In this document: in pieces, positions 17,609-25,657 of the stretch
Layout of the letters: each line of letters starts with the position of its first letter
Numbering within the stretch: position 1 is the stretch's first letter
NCBI RefSeq assembly: GCF_943193215.1
Contig: NZ_CALPDH010000018.1
Location: forward strand, 65,764-129,763
Direction of reading: 5' to 3'
From: Acetatifactor aquisgranensis
Lineage (GTDB): Bacteria > Bacillota > Clostridia > Lachnospirales > Lachnospiraceae
Length of the DNA stretch: 64,000 nucleotides
Translations under genes and position numbers: made by a program
The notes under the pieces: model-generated
Told to the model about the DNA's origin: nothing
Database searches by the model: none
What the model saw: only the letters and a program-made list of their open reading frames with translations

Positions 17609-17623
17609 ACGCGGCTTTTTTGT
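17595..17623. terminator. Bidirectional Rho-independent terminator at the prophage left end
   Basis: Stem AAAAAGCCGC / GCGGCTTTTT with loop TTAAAC, with a T-run on both strands. It ends the truncated host miaB transcript on the plus strand and the integrase transcript on the minus strand. Confidence 0.8.
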
Positions 17624-17695
17624 TTAGGGTAGAAATATAAGGGCAGAGGGTTAAAACGGGCAGGACGGGGCGCAGGGGAGCGCAGACGGGGCGTT

Positions 17696-19414
17696 TTACA
17701 CGGCGTCGTCGTCCTGATAGATAAAGCGGTTGCGAAGTCCGTTCTTGAATACAATTTCGACGGGATCCCCGTCCCTTACCGTGATATGATCCACAATCAT
17801 ATTGACGAAATTCTTCAGGACGAGGGCGTCAACGGACGCGGCAAAGTCTGAATAGACGATATGATCCGCACCTTGCAGACGGTAGGACAAAAGGAACGAC
17901 GAAGCAGAGTTCACAAACGACAGTTCCGCCGCCGCCGAATATGATTCATCGGTCAGGGCGTCGGCGATCTTGTTATTGATACGCGTCAGTCGTTCCGTAA
18001 GTTCGGAACGGGTGGAAAGATATTCCGCTTCGGACATGGCGTCATCATCGAAAAGATACGCTTTTTTCAGACGGTCGAGGGCGCGGGACAGTCTGGCGGA
18101 TTCCGCACGAAGTCCTGACAGTTCAGGCGCGTCCTTTTTATCGGAATCTGGCGGAGCGGGAATATATGTCACACCGGAGCCGGGCGCAATCGTTCCCCGG
18201 ATCGCCTGATAGATAATATCAAGATCGGACGGATCAATATAGCGGATCCGCGAAAATTCGTCCCCGGATAACAATATCCGTTCCAGATCGGCGGGAGTTC
18301 CTATTTTGGCGCGGCTTTTTGTCGCCTGAACCAGATTCCGAACATAATTGAAAAAGAACGCCCCGATAATGACATCAGACGCCCCGGACGCGTCACAAGC
18401 GCGGTATGTACGCCGGGACGTACAAACATATAATGACGGCTGAAAACCGTTCAAACGCTTCTTGTCAAGGCGGCTGACCTGAAAGGACGCGCCGCAGTAG
18501 GCGCATTTTAATATCCCACCAGTAAATATATGGACGTGTTTCTTTATATGCGGGTTTTTATGAATGTCGTGTTTTTCGGCGTTGTCTTTTATGATAGCGT
18601 TCACGCGATCCCAAAGATCAGGATCCACAAGCGGGGGAAACACGCCGGGCAGATAGACGACTTCGTTTTCCGGCTTTTTCATTCCACGCGCGGATCCGCG
18701 ATAGTTATATCTGTAATCGCCTTTATTCATGGGATTTTTCAGGAAATTCAGGATCGTTGTTGTCGTCCATTTACCGCCGCGCTTCGTCTGGATATCATTG
18801 TCATAACAATAATCGCGGACTTTTGCCGTCGAATGTGTTTCATCATACACGCGATAGAGAGTCCGAGCCTTTTCCAGTTCGACGGGATCGTGTTCCGGGA
18901 ATTCCGTTTCGGGGTTCCATTTCCACCCGAACGGCATGCGCGCCCCGTTCCATTTCCCGGACATGGCACGGTCGAGCATTACGCCGATGACGCGTTCAGA
19001 CGTCAGTTTTCGTTCCAGTTCCGCAAAAACAAGAATGATTTTCAGGACGGCTTCGCCGATTGCGGACGAAGTGTCAAACTGTTCATTTAAGGATATGAAA
19101 GTCACGCGGTATTTTTTGAATTCGTCATACATCACGGAAAAGTCAACCAGATTCCGGGATATGCGGTCAATCTTATAAACGACGACGTGGGATATTTCCC
19201 CGGCGCGGATCTTTTTCATCATGCGGAGGAACGCCGGGCGGTCGGTATTTTTGCCGGACTTCCCGGCGTCCTCAAACAGTTCTGTCTTTTCGGCGTGTAA
19301 GATATGCTTACAATATGCCGACAGTTCTTTCTTCTGGAACGGCAGGGAATCCTTGTCGATCTGATACCCGGTAGAAACGCGGGTATATAATGCAACTATT
19401 TTCTGTTCATTCAT
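17696..19414 (-). CDS. Large serine recombinase (phage integrase)
   Basis: A 572-residue large serine integrase that recombines attP with attB in miaB. The N-terminal resolvase domain begins IVALYTRVSTGYQIDKDSLP, with catalytic S14, and contains KIDRISRNLVDFSVMYDEF and GEAVLKIILVFAELER. Then come the recombinase domain (PFGWKWNPE ... ILNFLKNPMNKGDYRYNYRG), a zinc ribbon (CAYCGASFQVSR ... YVCTSRR), a coiled coil (ELSGLRAESARLSRALDRLK) and a C-terminal tail. It lies next to attL and points towards it, as expected. Start ATG 19414 is preceded by AAAAGG and the leader ATCAAACC shared with several phage genes. No recombination directionality factor was recognised. Confidence 0.95.
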   Translation of the reverse strand: MNEQKIVALYTRVSTGYQIDKDSLPFQKKELSAYCKHILHAEKTELFEDAGKSGKNTDRPAFLRMMKKIRAGEISHVVVYKIDRISRNLVDFSVMYDEFKKYRVTFISLNEQFDTSSAIGEAVLKIILVFAELERKLTSERVIGVMLDRAMSGKWNGARMPFGWKWNPETEFPEHDPVELEKARTLYRVYDETHSTAKVRDYCYDNDIQTKRGGKWTTTTILNFLKNPMNKGDYRYNYRGSARGMKKPENEVVYLPGVFPPLVDPDLWDRVNAIIKDNAEKHDIHKNPHIKKHVHIFTGGILKCAYCGASFQVSRLDKKRLNGFQPSLYVCTSRRTYRACDASGASDVIIGAFFFNYVRNLVQATKSRAKIGTPADLERILLSGDEFSRIRYIDPSDLDIIYQAIRGTIAPGSGVTYIPAPPDSDKKDAPELSGLRAESARLSRALDRLKKAYLFDDDAMSEAEYLSTRSELTERLTRINNKIADALTDESYSAAAELSFVNSASSFLLSYRLQGADHIVYSDFAASVDALVLKNFVNMIVDHITVRDGDPVEIVFKNGLRNRFIYQDDDAV

Positions 19415-19439
19415 GGTTTGATTCCTTTTCAAAAAAATA

Positions 19440-20147
19440 TCATTGTTTCAGGTTGCGCCGTTTCCTGATTCCGAAATATAGGCAGACGCCGCCGATCAGA
19501 AGTCCGACGAATCCGGTAAAAATATCGGTCGGAAAATTACCGACGCCGCCGATCAGGAACAGGACGCCGATCACGATCAGGGCGATCGAAGCCGCGCCGC
19601 CCTTTTTCTTTTCAGGAGCGGCAGCAGGGGACGGGGCAGATCCAGAATAAGCAGATCCGATAGCAGGGGACGACGTGGCAGAAGGAGGAACAGGCGCGAC
19701 TTCTGGTTCCTGTTCTGCCTGACGTGTGTATATGTAAAGATCGGCAAAAAGTTCGCAGGAATCTTTTTCAACCTTTAATTTGTCGTCATCCTCATAAAGA
19801 CGTTTATACTTACCGCCGCCGATCTCAACCTTTACATGGTCAAAGTCGGGAGATTTTAGCAAATTCTTTACATGACTGCAGGAGCCGCGTTTGACATACC
19901 CGATCAGAATTCCTTTAACTTCAACACGAACGGCGTTCGGATCATGTTCGTTCGTGGGTTCTGGAACAAGTGAAGCGTTGCAATCATCGAAAGAATATTC
20001 AAACACGCGATCGCCGACGTCGTATGTTTCGGAAAGTTCCTTCACGGACAACAAATAATCGTCGTTTTCATAAGCAATATCTTTCATTATGGAATCTGAA
20101 TAATGAGAAACGCCCGCAACTTGAAATTTTTCTTTTTTGTAATTCAT
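19440..20147 (-). CDS. HIRAN-domain membrane protein
   Basis: A 235-residue protein. Residues 8-125 look like a HIRAN domain (FQVAGVSHY ... SLVPEPTNEHDPNAVRVEVK ... LIGYVKRGSCSHVKNLL), a fold linked to DNA-end binding in SWI2/SNF2 enzymes and found alone in phages. A Pro/Ala/Ser-rich linker follows (about 145-180) and then two C-terminal membrane helices (ASIALIVIGVLFLIGGVGNF and FTGFVGLLIGGVCLYFGI) with a basic tail. It sits between the integrase and repressor on the minus strand, so it is probably expressed in the lysogen. A superinfection-exclusion or membrane-linked DNA role is possible but only inference. Confidence 0.75.
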   Translation of the reverse strand: MNYKKEKFQVAGVSHYSDSIMKDIAYENDDYLLSVKELSETYDVGDRVFEYSFDDCNASLVPEPTNEHDPNAVRVEVKGILIGYVKRGSCSHVKNLLKSPDFDHVKVEIGGGKYKRLYEDDDKLKVEKDSCELFADLYIYTRQAEQEPEVAPVPPSATSSPAIGSAYSGSAPSPAAAPEKKKGGAASIALIVIGVLFLIGGVGNFPTDIFTGFVGLLIGGVCLYFGIRKRRNLKQ

Positions 20148-20174
20148 AAAAACGCATCCTTTCTTGAATATAGT

Positions 20175-20513
20175 TTAATATGTATCATCCAGACCGAGAG
20201 AACGAAGGAACATATTCCGTTCGCCGTCTGATAATAACCTGAAACGCATTATAATTTGACGTTCAAGCGGGGAAAGCAAAATTTCTTCGTTATCAGAAGC
20301 GGGGTTCGCGCTATCTTCCCAACCCATAAGAAAACCGGGAGAACAACGAAGAACGCGGGAAAGTGCTTCTATTTTATCAATACCCATGTTTTGAATATCG
20401 CCGCTTTCATATCTCGAAACGGTTCCTTCCGAAACGCCTAACGCCTTTGCGACTTGTTTCAAAGTTAGATTTAATTCCAGACGTCGCCGCTTTATTATCT
20501 CTTGAACACTCAC
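20175..20513 (-). CDS. CI-like phage repressor (XRE-family HTH)
   Basis: A 112-residue repressor. The XRE helix-turn-helix covers residues 5-62: LELNLTLKQVAKALGVSEGT followed by VSRYESGDIQNMGIDKIEAL. A short C-terminal region (SPLERQIIMRFRLLSDGERN) probably dimerises; there is no S24 protease domain, so induction may not follow LexA-like self-cleavage. I chose the GTG start at 20513 because AAAGGTGG lies just upstream; ATG 20531 has no site. It is divergent from the cro-like gene, with CTTG...CAAG palindromes between them as likely operators. Confidence 0.88.
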   Translation of the reverse strand: MSVQEIIKRRRLELNLTLKQVAKALGVSEGTVSRYESGDIQNMGIDKIEALSRVLRCSPGFLMGWEDSANPASDNEEILLSPLERQIIMRFRLLSDGERNMFLRSLGLDDTY

Positions 20514-20573
20514 AATTACACCACCTTTCATATATCAATGAACACATCAATAATATAATAAAACTTGCAAAAA

Positions 20574-20665
20574 TGCAATAAAAACTTACGGAAAAGAAAA
20601 AAACTTGTTGACAATGCAAGTTTATGTGCTATTATACATAATATAAAGACTTGCGTATCCGCAAG
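20574..20665. promoter_or_regulatory. Divergent lysis-lysogeny switch: promoter with three operator-like palindromes
   Basis: The early rightward promoter is TTGACA (20608-20613), 16 bases, TATTAT (20630-20635), with TG one base upstream of the -10. Three similar inverted repeats surround it: CTTGCAAAAATGCAA (20574-20588), CTTGTTGACAATGCAAG (20604-20620, over the -35) and CTTGCGTATCCGCAAG (20650-20665, downstream of the -10). They are natural sites for the flanking repressor and cro-like protein. A fourth copy is at 20898-20913. Confidence 0.75.
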
Positions 20666-20684
20666 AAGAAAGGAGAAAAATAAC

Positions 20685-20924
20685 ATGGTAGATATCAAAG
20701 AAATTAAAGCACAGTTGAAGCGGGCGGGAATGACACAAACGGAACTTGCAAGAAGCGTTGAAATGGATCCTTCTACACTGAACAGAAAGATCAATAATTC
20801 AGAAGGCGAAACGCTGACCGTAAAAGAAGCGACACAGATTGCGGAAACGCTAAAAATTCCGCGTGATATGCTGACAAATATTTTTTTTGCTTCAAGACTT
20901 GCGGAAACGCAAGTTACAGCATAA
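20685..20924 (+). CDS. Cro-like HTH regulator
   Basis: A 79-residue protein that is almost wholly a helix-turn-helix of the XRE class: LKRAGMTQTELARSVEMDPS followed by TLNRKINNSEGETLTVKEAT. It is the first gene of the rightward early operon, divergent from the CI-like repressor. By position it should compete for the operators at 20574-20665. Start ATG 20685 follows AAAGGAG. Its last codons overlap a perfect copy of the operator palindrome (20898-20913), which is unusual. Confidence 0.85.
   Translation: MVDIKEIKAQLKRAGMTQTELARSVEMDPSTLNRKINNSEGETLTVKEATQIAETLKIPRDMLTNIFFASRLAETQVTA
20898..20913. promoter_or_regulatory. Fourth operator-like palindrome, inside the end of the cro-like gene
   Basis: CTTGCGGAAACGCAAG has the same 6-bp arms as the operator at 20650-20665 (CTTGCG/CGCAAG). 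It lies over codons near the C-terminus of the cro-like gene, 27 bases before the next gene. Confidence 0.6.
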
Positions 20925-20942
20925 AAGAAAGGGGTTCAGGCT

Positions 20943-21116
20943 ATGAAAAGAGTAGTCCATTACAAAACATCAAAAAAGACAGTAATTAACATTATGGCGT
21001 CCGGGTTGACAAGGGACGAGATCGGACAGATCGAAGAACTGATCCGGAGTATGGCAAGAAAAAGAAGCCACGGAAAACGCCCGCAGCTTCTTTATGATCT
21101 GGTTTTTAATGATTAG
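20943..21116 (+). CDS. Small basic early phage protein
   Basis: A 57-residue protein with GAAAGGGG upstream of ATG 20943. It is basic (RKRSHGKR) with a central helix (TRDEIGQIEELIRSM). No family recognised. It follows the cro-like gene by 18 bases and its stop overlaps the end of the convergent gene at 21113-21328. Confidence 0.55.
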   Translation: MKRVVHYKTSKKTVINIMASGLTRDEIGQIEELIRSMARKRSHGKRPQLLYDLVFND

Positions 21117-21328
21117 TCAAAATCTGGAACGTGTTCAATTTCTTCATAGTCTGTACGGAAATCAGGCATTGAGGACTTGAAGCCGGACGCGGAAAGGGCG
21201 GCGGGGATAATTTCGCCTTCATCATCGTCGGGATCAAGAATTGATAATTGAACGTATTCCATGCCGTCCGCTTCTAATTCTTTTGCAAGATTAAGTAGAG
21301 CGGAAACGGGTACAACAATATTTTCCAT
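21113..21328 (-). CDS. Small acidic phage protein, opposite strand
   Basis: A 71-residue acidic protein (ILDPDDDEGEIIP; DYEEIEHVPDFD) read against the early operon. Start ATG 21328 has AAAGGCGG upstream. It converges on the small gene ending at 21116 with a 4-base overlap. No family recognised; its sequence is not a trivial shadow of a plus-strand gene, since none covers it. Confidence 0.55.
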   Translation of the reverse strand: MENIVVPVSALLNLAKELEADGMEYVQLSILDPDDDEGEIIPAALSASGFKSSMPDFRTDYEEIEHVPDFD

Positions 21329-21403
21329 GAACAATACCGCCTTTCATTTTCTTTTCATCATATCACAAGGGCGGCAGCAGGACAAGAAGGAGAGGATCAA
21401 ACC

Positions 21404-21742
21404 ATGACAGCCACAGAGAAAAAACAGAGGGAATGCCTTCAGAAAATCATAAACGGCGATATCCCGGAAATGGATATTTCAATCAGATATGAAACCGAAA
21501 GCGTCAGCGGGCAGCAGACGCCGACGTGTCCGCAGGATGTATTCAGGAACGCCGTTCAGACATGGGGCAAGGAAGCACAAACGGACATGATGATCGAGGA
21601 AATGGCAGACGTCCGGATCATGCTTGCACAAATGGAAATCATATTCCAGAACGCCGGGGAAGTAGAACAGAGATTCAGGGAAAAGATCTCGCGGTTAGAT
21701 CAGAGACTGCAGGAAAGACGGGGAGGGGCGGCGCATGAATAA
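21404..21742 (+). CDS. Hypothetical phage protein, possible MazG-like fragment
   Basis: A 112-residue protein. The segment WGKEAQTDMMIEEMADVRIM followed by LAQMEIIFQN resembles phage MazG-like NTP pyrophosphohydrolases, which read WG...QID..IEE ... EIADVxIMLxQ, but the middle of that domain, with the metal-binding EExxE set, is missing. It may be a shortened, inactive version. The gene has the shared leader GAGGATCAAACC before its ATG. Confidence 0.5.
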   Translation: MTATEKKQRECLQKIINGDIPEMDISIRYETESVSGQQTPTCPQDVFRNAVQTWGKEAQTDMMIEEMADVRIMLAQMEIIFQNAGEVEQRFREKISRLDQRLQERRGGAAHE

Positions 21743-21932
21743 AGAAAAGGACGTCCGGATCTGTCCGGTATGCGAAAGAGAAGTCGAACGGTCGGAAATG
21801 AATTTCACAAAGGATTGTCACGGGATCCCGTTCCGGCTTGTGTGTTGGGAATGTTACTTGAAACTTATGGAAAAAGGTTACGACGGGGAATATTACGACG
21901 AATCAGACGAACAGATCGAAGATGATTATTAA
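21735..21932 (+). CDS. Small putative zinc-binding phage protein
   Basis: A 65-residue protein with two cysteine pairs (ICPVCEREVE and LVCWECYLKL) plus C29 and H30, consistent with a zinc ribbon, and a highly acidic tail (YDESDEQIEDDY). It overlaps the upstream gene by 8 bases. Role unknown. Confidence 0.6.
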   Translation: MNKEKDVRICPVCEREVERSEMNFTKDCHGIPFRLVCWECYLKLMEKGYDGEYYDESDEQIEDDY

Positions 21933-21944
21933 AAGGCGGGGAAC

Positions 21945-22196
21945 ATGAGCGAACAGGGGAACGGAAAGCCGTTAGAAATCGGAATATCAGTCGATCGGGC
22001 GACGGCAGAGGAAGCCCTGCGGATCCTGAACTGGTATTTTGACGAACGCCCGGATCAATATCTGATCCAGAAGCCGCGAACGGTCTATGACAGCGAGGGG
22101 AACGCCCGGACGACAGTTCGATATCTGATAAAGCAAAGAGAACAGGCAGAAAGCGAGGAATCAAACCATGATAAACAAGGCACTATTCAGCAGTAA
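21945..22196 (+). CDS. Hypothetical early phage protein
   Basis: An 83-residue soluble protein with no recognised family. It starts at ATG 21945 after AAAAGGCGGGG and overlaps the methyltransferase start by 29 bases. The pattern suggests translational coupling with the methyltransferase. Confidence 0.55.
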   Translation: MSEQGNGKPLEIGISVDRATAEEALRILNWYFDERPDQYLIQKPRTVYDSEGNARTTVRYLIKQREQAESEESNHDKQGTIQQ

Positions 22197-22602
22197 AACG
22201 GATCAGTGGGCGACGCCGCAGGACTTTTTCGCAGAACTGGATCAGGAATTTCATTTCGATCTGGATCCATGCGCGGACGAATCAAACCACAAGACGCCGG
22301 AATATTTCACGAAAGAGCAGGACGGACTTCTTCAGGATTGGAGCGGGCGGCGCGTGTTCTGCAATCCGCCGTATGGTCGCGCGATCGCGGCATGGGTAGA
22401 AAAGGCATACAGAGAGGGGACAAAGGACGGAACGATCGTCGTTATGCTGATCCCGGCGCGGACTGACACACGGTATTTTCACGATTTTATTCTACATAGA
22501 TCGGAAATCAGGTTCGTTCCGGGGCGGTTGAAGTTTGGGGGGGCGTCGCAAAGTGCGCCGTTTCCGTCTATGGTCGTAATATTCCGGGGCGCGGGTATGT
22601 AG
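22168..22602 (+). CDS. Phage-type Dam DNA N6-adenine methyltransferase
   Basis: A 144-residue protein of the phage Dam family. It begins ALFSSKTDQWATPQDFFAEL, then FHFDLDPCADESNHK, the catalytic motif IV VFCNPPYGRAIAAWVEKAYR, and IVVMLIPARTDTRYFHDF. NPPY is the N6-adenine signature. It would methylate phage DNA in the cell, perhaps at GATC, which is unusually common in this prophage; the site is inferred. A second methyltransferase lies at 25693. Short but normal for the family. Confidence 0.88.
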   Translation: MINKALFSSKTDQWATPQDFFAELDQEFHFDLDPCADESNHKTPEYFTKEQDGLLQDWSGRRVFCNPPYGRAIAAWVEKAYREGTKDGTIVVMLIPARTDTRYFHDFILHRSEIRFVPGRLKFGGASQSAPFPSMVVIFRGAGM

Positions 22603-22641
22603 AGCGACGACGGCAGCAGGACAGGAAAGGATCAAACCATT

Positions 22642-23127
22642 ATGAAGGTATCTGAATTTTTGAAAAAAGTCGGGACTATCGAACGCGCGGAAATCTGGAT
22701 CGAATTCAAGGCAAATAAAAAGGACACAGATCCGGATCTTGAACGCCTGACAGAGAACACGCCGGAGGAAAAGGCAGATCAGACTATCGAACGCGCGTCG
22801 GGATATACAGTTCAGGAAATAAACGTAAATGAAAACGCCGTGATAATTTCGGCGGTAAAGATCGAAAGACGTCCGCCGAAGCCAAAGCCTGAAAAGAAGC
22901 AGGACGAAAGGCGGGAGGAACAAAAACAGGCAATCGCGGAGGAATTGGAACGTCTGGATCAGGCGGTCGCGGTTCTGATAGAAACGATCGTCGCCCCGCT
23001 TCGTCGTCCAGGGCGGAGGGAGAACGGAAAGCGCGGCGGGATTCTGGCAGCATTAAAGAGCGCGCGGGCAGCAGTCCGCCGGATCCTGACGCGGATATTC
23101 AAGAGAACAGGAGCGGGCGGGATGTGA
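22642..23127 (+). CDS. Hypothetical phage protein with basic coiled-coil tail
   Basis: A 161-residue protein of no known family. Residues 1-75 look globular, then a proline/lysine stretch (RRPPKPKPEKKQDERREEQK) leads to a helical, very basic C-terminus (SARAAVRRILTRIFKR). It has the shared leader AGGATCAAACC. Its stop overlaps the GTG start of the next gene. Confidence 0.55.
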   Translation: MKVSEFLKKVGTIERAEIWIEFKANKKDTDPDLERLTENTPEEKADQTIERASGYTVQEINVNENAVIISAVKIERRPPKPKPEKKQDERREEQKQAIAEELERLDQAVAVLIETIVAPLRRPGRRENGKRGGILAALKSARAAVRRILTRIFKRTGAGGM

Positions 23128-23906
23128 AAAATATAATTTCATGGAGTGGAGGAAAAGACAGTACTACAACCGTAATTCTTGCACACGAACACAATATAAA
23201 AATAGATCACATTATCTTTTGCGAAGTTATGTTTGACAAAAAGACAACGGGAGAAATGCCGGAAAAAATGGAATTCGTGAAAAATAAGGCGAAGCCGCTT
23301 TTTGAAGAATGGGGGTATCAGGTAGATATTTTACATTATCCAAAAACGTACATAGATATATTTTTTCAAATACGGACAAAAAGAAGTAAATGGAGCGGGA
23401 AAAGGATCGGTTTTCCTATGGCGGGAAAATGTTATATGAACGCCGCAAAACGCGAACCTATAAAGAAATTTTATAGAGAAATAGGGGAGGAATACACGGA
23501 CTATGTAGGGATAGCGGTAGACGAACCGGAACGATTAGTAAAAATGAAACAAAGGAACGCCGCGAAGGGATTAAATCAGGTTTCACTATTGGAAAAGTAC
23601 GGATATACGGAAGAAATGGCAATGCAAAAATGCCGCGAATACGATCTGGTTTCCCCGGTTTATAAATACTCAAAGCGTGACGGATGTTGGTTTTGCCCTA
23701 ACGCGAGGAAAGATGAACTGCGGCATTTAAGAAAATACCATCCTGATTTATGGAATAAGTTGATCGAATTGGAAAAAGAAGAAAACCTTGCGGGGGAAAT
23801 ATGGAATACAAGAAACGGTATAAGTATGAGAGATAATGAAAGATTTTTCGCGCAAGAAGAACAGCAAATGACGATTTTTGATTTTATAAAGGGGGCGGCG
23901 GAATGA
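23124..23906 (+). CDS. Phosphoadenosine phosphosulfate (PAPS) reductase-family protein
   Basis: A 260-residue member of the ATP-PPase/PAPS reductase superfamily. The PP-loop SGGKDSTTTVILA is at residues 7-19, and a cysteine-rich segment SKRDGCWFCPNARKDEL lies near the C-terminus. Phage members of this family often sit beside DNA modification genes, and relatives include DndC, which takes part in DNA phosphorothioation; here there are no other Dnd genes, so that role is not claimed. It begins with GTG at 23124, overlapping the previous stop, and overlaps the next gene by 4 bases. Position between two methyltransferases hints at nucleic acid or nucleotide modification; substrate unknown. Confidence 0.8.
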   Translation: MKNIISWSGGKDSTTTVILAHEHNIKIDHIIFCEVMFDKKTTGEMPEKMEFVKNKAKPLFEEWGYQVDILHYPKTYIDIFFQIRTKRSKWSGKRIGFPMAGKCYMNAAKREPIKKFYREIGEEYTDYVGIAVDEPERLVKMKQRNAAKGLNQVSLLEKYGYTEEMAMQKCREYDLVSPVYKYSKRDGCWFCPNARKDELRHLRKYHPDLWNKLIELEKEENLAGEIWNTRNGISMRDNERFFAQEEQQMTIFDFIKGAAE

Positions 23907-24403
23907 ATATCGGGGAGCGTATAAAGCGATACCGGAAAGAAAAGCGGATGACACAGAAGGAAGTCGCCGATCGCGCCGGGGTTACGGCGGTATCGGTTTC
24001 AAGGTGGGAAAGCGGGACGCGGGATCCGACATTCCGGGACGTTGAAAAGATCGCGGCGGCGTTGGGCGTCACTATGGAAGAATTGACACGGGAACCAAAG
24101 CGCGGAACAGGACTTCGGAAAATTATTGACGGGAAACTATACGACACGGAATCCGCCCCGATCCTGTTCGAGTTCAGACGGAAATATCAGGATCCGTTAA
24201 ATCCGTTATTTTTCGGTAAAAATATGGTTCATGTCGAATGGGAGGACGCACAGTATCTAAAAACAGAACGGGGCGCGTATTTGTATTATTGCCCGAAACG
24301 GAAAGACCTTCAGGTCGTGACGGAAAGAGAGGTCAAAGACACGATCCGGAAACTGGACGCCGACGCATATATACGGATATTCGGTCAGGTAGAGGAAGGA
24401 TAA
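23903..24403 (+). CDS. XRE-family HTH protein with C-terminal extension
   Basis: A 166-residue protein. The N-terminal HTH covers residues 4-60 (MTQKEVADRAGVTAVSVSRW, ESGTRDPTF). The remaining ~100 residues are a separate domain I do not recognise, including YLYYCPKRKDLQVVTEREVK. Unlike the switch regulators it lies inside the early operon, coupled to the PAPS-reductase-like gene. It may be an anti-repressor or late-stage regulator; uncertain. Confidence 0.7.
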   Translation: MNIGERIKRYRKEKRMTQKEVADRAGVTAVSVSRWESGTRDPTFRDVEKIAAALGVTMEELTREPKRGTGLRKIIDGKLYDTESAPILFEFRRKYQDPLNPLFFGKNMVHVEWEDAQYLKTERGAYLYYCPKRKDLQVVTEREVKDTIRKLDADAYIRIFGQVEEG

Positions 24404-24417
24404 AGGAGGGAAAGCGG

Positions 24418-24630
24418 TTGAAAGTGGCAGTTATAGCAACAATTATTTTAGTCGTATTATTCGGCGGCGTGGCATATTTAGCCGCCGCAGGGACGCTGAT
24501 TATATACGCGTTAGGGAATAACAAGGCAACAAAGGGAAAAAGAACTTTTTTCGGGATTTTGGGCGCGGTTATGTTTTGGAGCGCAATATATACAGTCGTC
24601 CAGATTATCAAAATCAAAAATGGAATCTAA
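24418..24630 (+). CDS. Small two-helix membrane protein
   Basis: A 70-residue protein with two membrane segments (AVIATIILVVLFGGVAYLAA and TFFGILGAVMFWSAIYTVVQ). It starts at TTG 24418 after GGAGGG. It lies just upstream of the first DGR target gene. No family recognised. Confidence 0.55.
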   Translation: MKVAVIATIILVVLFGGVAYLAAAGTLIIYALGNNKATKGKRTFFGILGAVMFWSAIYTVVQIIKIKNGI

Positions 24631-24654
24631 TTTCAAGAAAGAGAGGATCAGACA

Positions 24655-25647
24655 ATGGGAAGCAGTTTAGTTGATTTATTCAGATCGGAAACGGAATTCG
24701 ACGTCAAGGCGTCGGAAATGTACGGACTTATGAGGGAAGCCGCAAAAGCGGAATTTCTTCTGAACGCGGTTAAATGTGACGTACCGCACACATACGCCCG
24801 TCAGATTGCCACGGGCGAAAAAGAGGACGCGCCGTTCATCATGGCGGGGATTGATTTATCGCCCGTGAAAGACTGGACGCCGGGGCAGCAGGACGACGTT
24901 CAGGGGATGACAACAGAACAGGAAACGAACGCGCTAAAAGAAGCAACAAAAGAACTTGCGAAATTATCGGCAGCAGGACGGGACGTCAGGTCGGGATCCG
25001 GATCCGTCGGTATTATCAGGAAGCACGAACAGCGCGTCGAATGGATCGACATTCAGGACATTATCAGGAAAGGAAACGCGCCCGTATCACTTCCGCCCGG
25101 AACAGAAATCAATTTCACATTAAAGAACGGGGATCCGGCGTCGGTCGTCGTGGTGGGCGTGGATCATTACGAAAAAGGGGACTGCGTGTTCTGGTTCCGC
25201 CGGATCGTCGGTCGGCACTGTATGAACAGGGACGACACGAACGAAGGGCGTTTTCCTGATTCAGACATGAACGCGTATTTGAACGATGAAGTATTCGCCC
25301 TGCTGCCTGATGATTTACAGTCCGTGATCGCAGTACATAAAACAGTCCAGAAAACGGCGGACGATGATATCGAAACGGAAGGACGCCTGTTCCTTATGTC
25401 AGTATATGAGGGACGCGGATCGAATGATTGGGCGGAATATAACGGAATCGACAAACAGTTCCCGTTTTTCGAGGAACGCAGGAACCGTGTCGCATATGAC
25501 GAGGACGGGGATCCTGTCTGGTACTGGACTGCCGATCCGTCCGCCGCGAACGCGACGTCCTTTTGCAGTTTCGACGACGGCGGCCACAGCTACCGCGTCG
25601 ACGCGTCCAACGACGGCGGCGTCGCCCCGCTATTCGTCATCAAATAA
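24655..25647 (+). CDS. DGR target protein 2: DUF6273/C-type-lectin-like protein ending in VR2
   Basis: A 330-residue soluble protein with no signal peptide or membrane helix. The N-terminal 130 residues are helical. The C-terminal ~190 residues look like the DUF6273/formylglycine-type C-lectin fold used by DGR targets: VFWFRRIVGRHCMNRDD, FPDSDMNAYLNDEVFALLPD, and the end WYWTADPSAANA followed by the variable stretch and DGGVAPLFVIK. Bases 25519-25627 form VR2, matching the template repeat at 48004-48125 except at adenines. Its place among early genes, 22 kb from the reverse transcriptase, suggests it is not a virion tail part; it could act in the cell or on the lysogen surface. This is inference. 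Confidence 0.85.
   Translation: MGSSLVDLFRSETEFDVKASEMYGLMREAAKAEFLLNAVKCDVPHTYARQIATGEKEDAPFIMAGIDLSPVKDWTPGQQDDVQGMTTEQETNALKEATKELAKLSAAGRDVRSGSGSVGIIRKHEQRVEWIDIQDIIRKGNAPVSLPPGTEINFTLKNGDPASVVVVGVDHYEKGDCVFWFRRIVGRHCMNRDDTNEGRFPDSDMNAYLNDEVFALLPDDLQSVIAVHKTVQKTADDDIETEGRLFLMSVYEGRGSNDWAEYNGIDKQFPFFEERRNRVAYDEDGDPVWYWTADPSAANATSFCSFDDGGHSYRVDASNDGGVAPLFVIK
25519..25627 (+). repeat. DGR variable repeat 2 (VR2)
   Basis: 109 bp matching the template repeat (48017-48125) without gaps. The 15 differences all fall on template adenines (for example AAC to TCC, GAC, GGC, CAC, TAC, CGC, GTC). It ends at the same base as VR1, before the sequence that differs between VRs and template. The shared 5' block begins TGGTACTGGACTGCC. 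Confidence 0.95.
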
Positions 25648-25657
25648 TCAGGAATCG

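Noticed and set aside
17404..17700. tRNA gene as prophage attachment site
   Set aside because: No tRNA-like cloverleaf is seen; the shared core lies in miaB coding sequence and the integrase is of the serine type.
23124..23906. DndC of a phosphorothioation system
   Set aside because: The PAPS-reductase family call holds, but no DndA, B, D or E partner genes are present.
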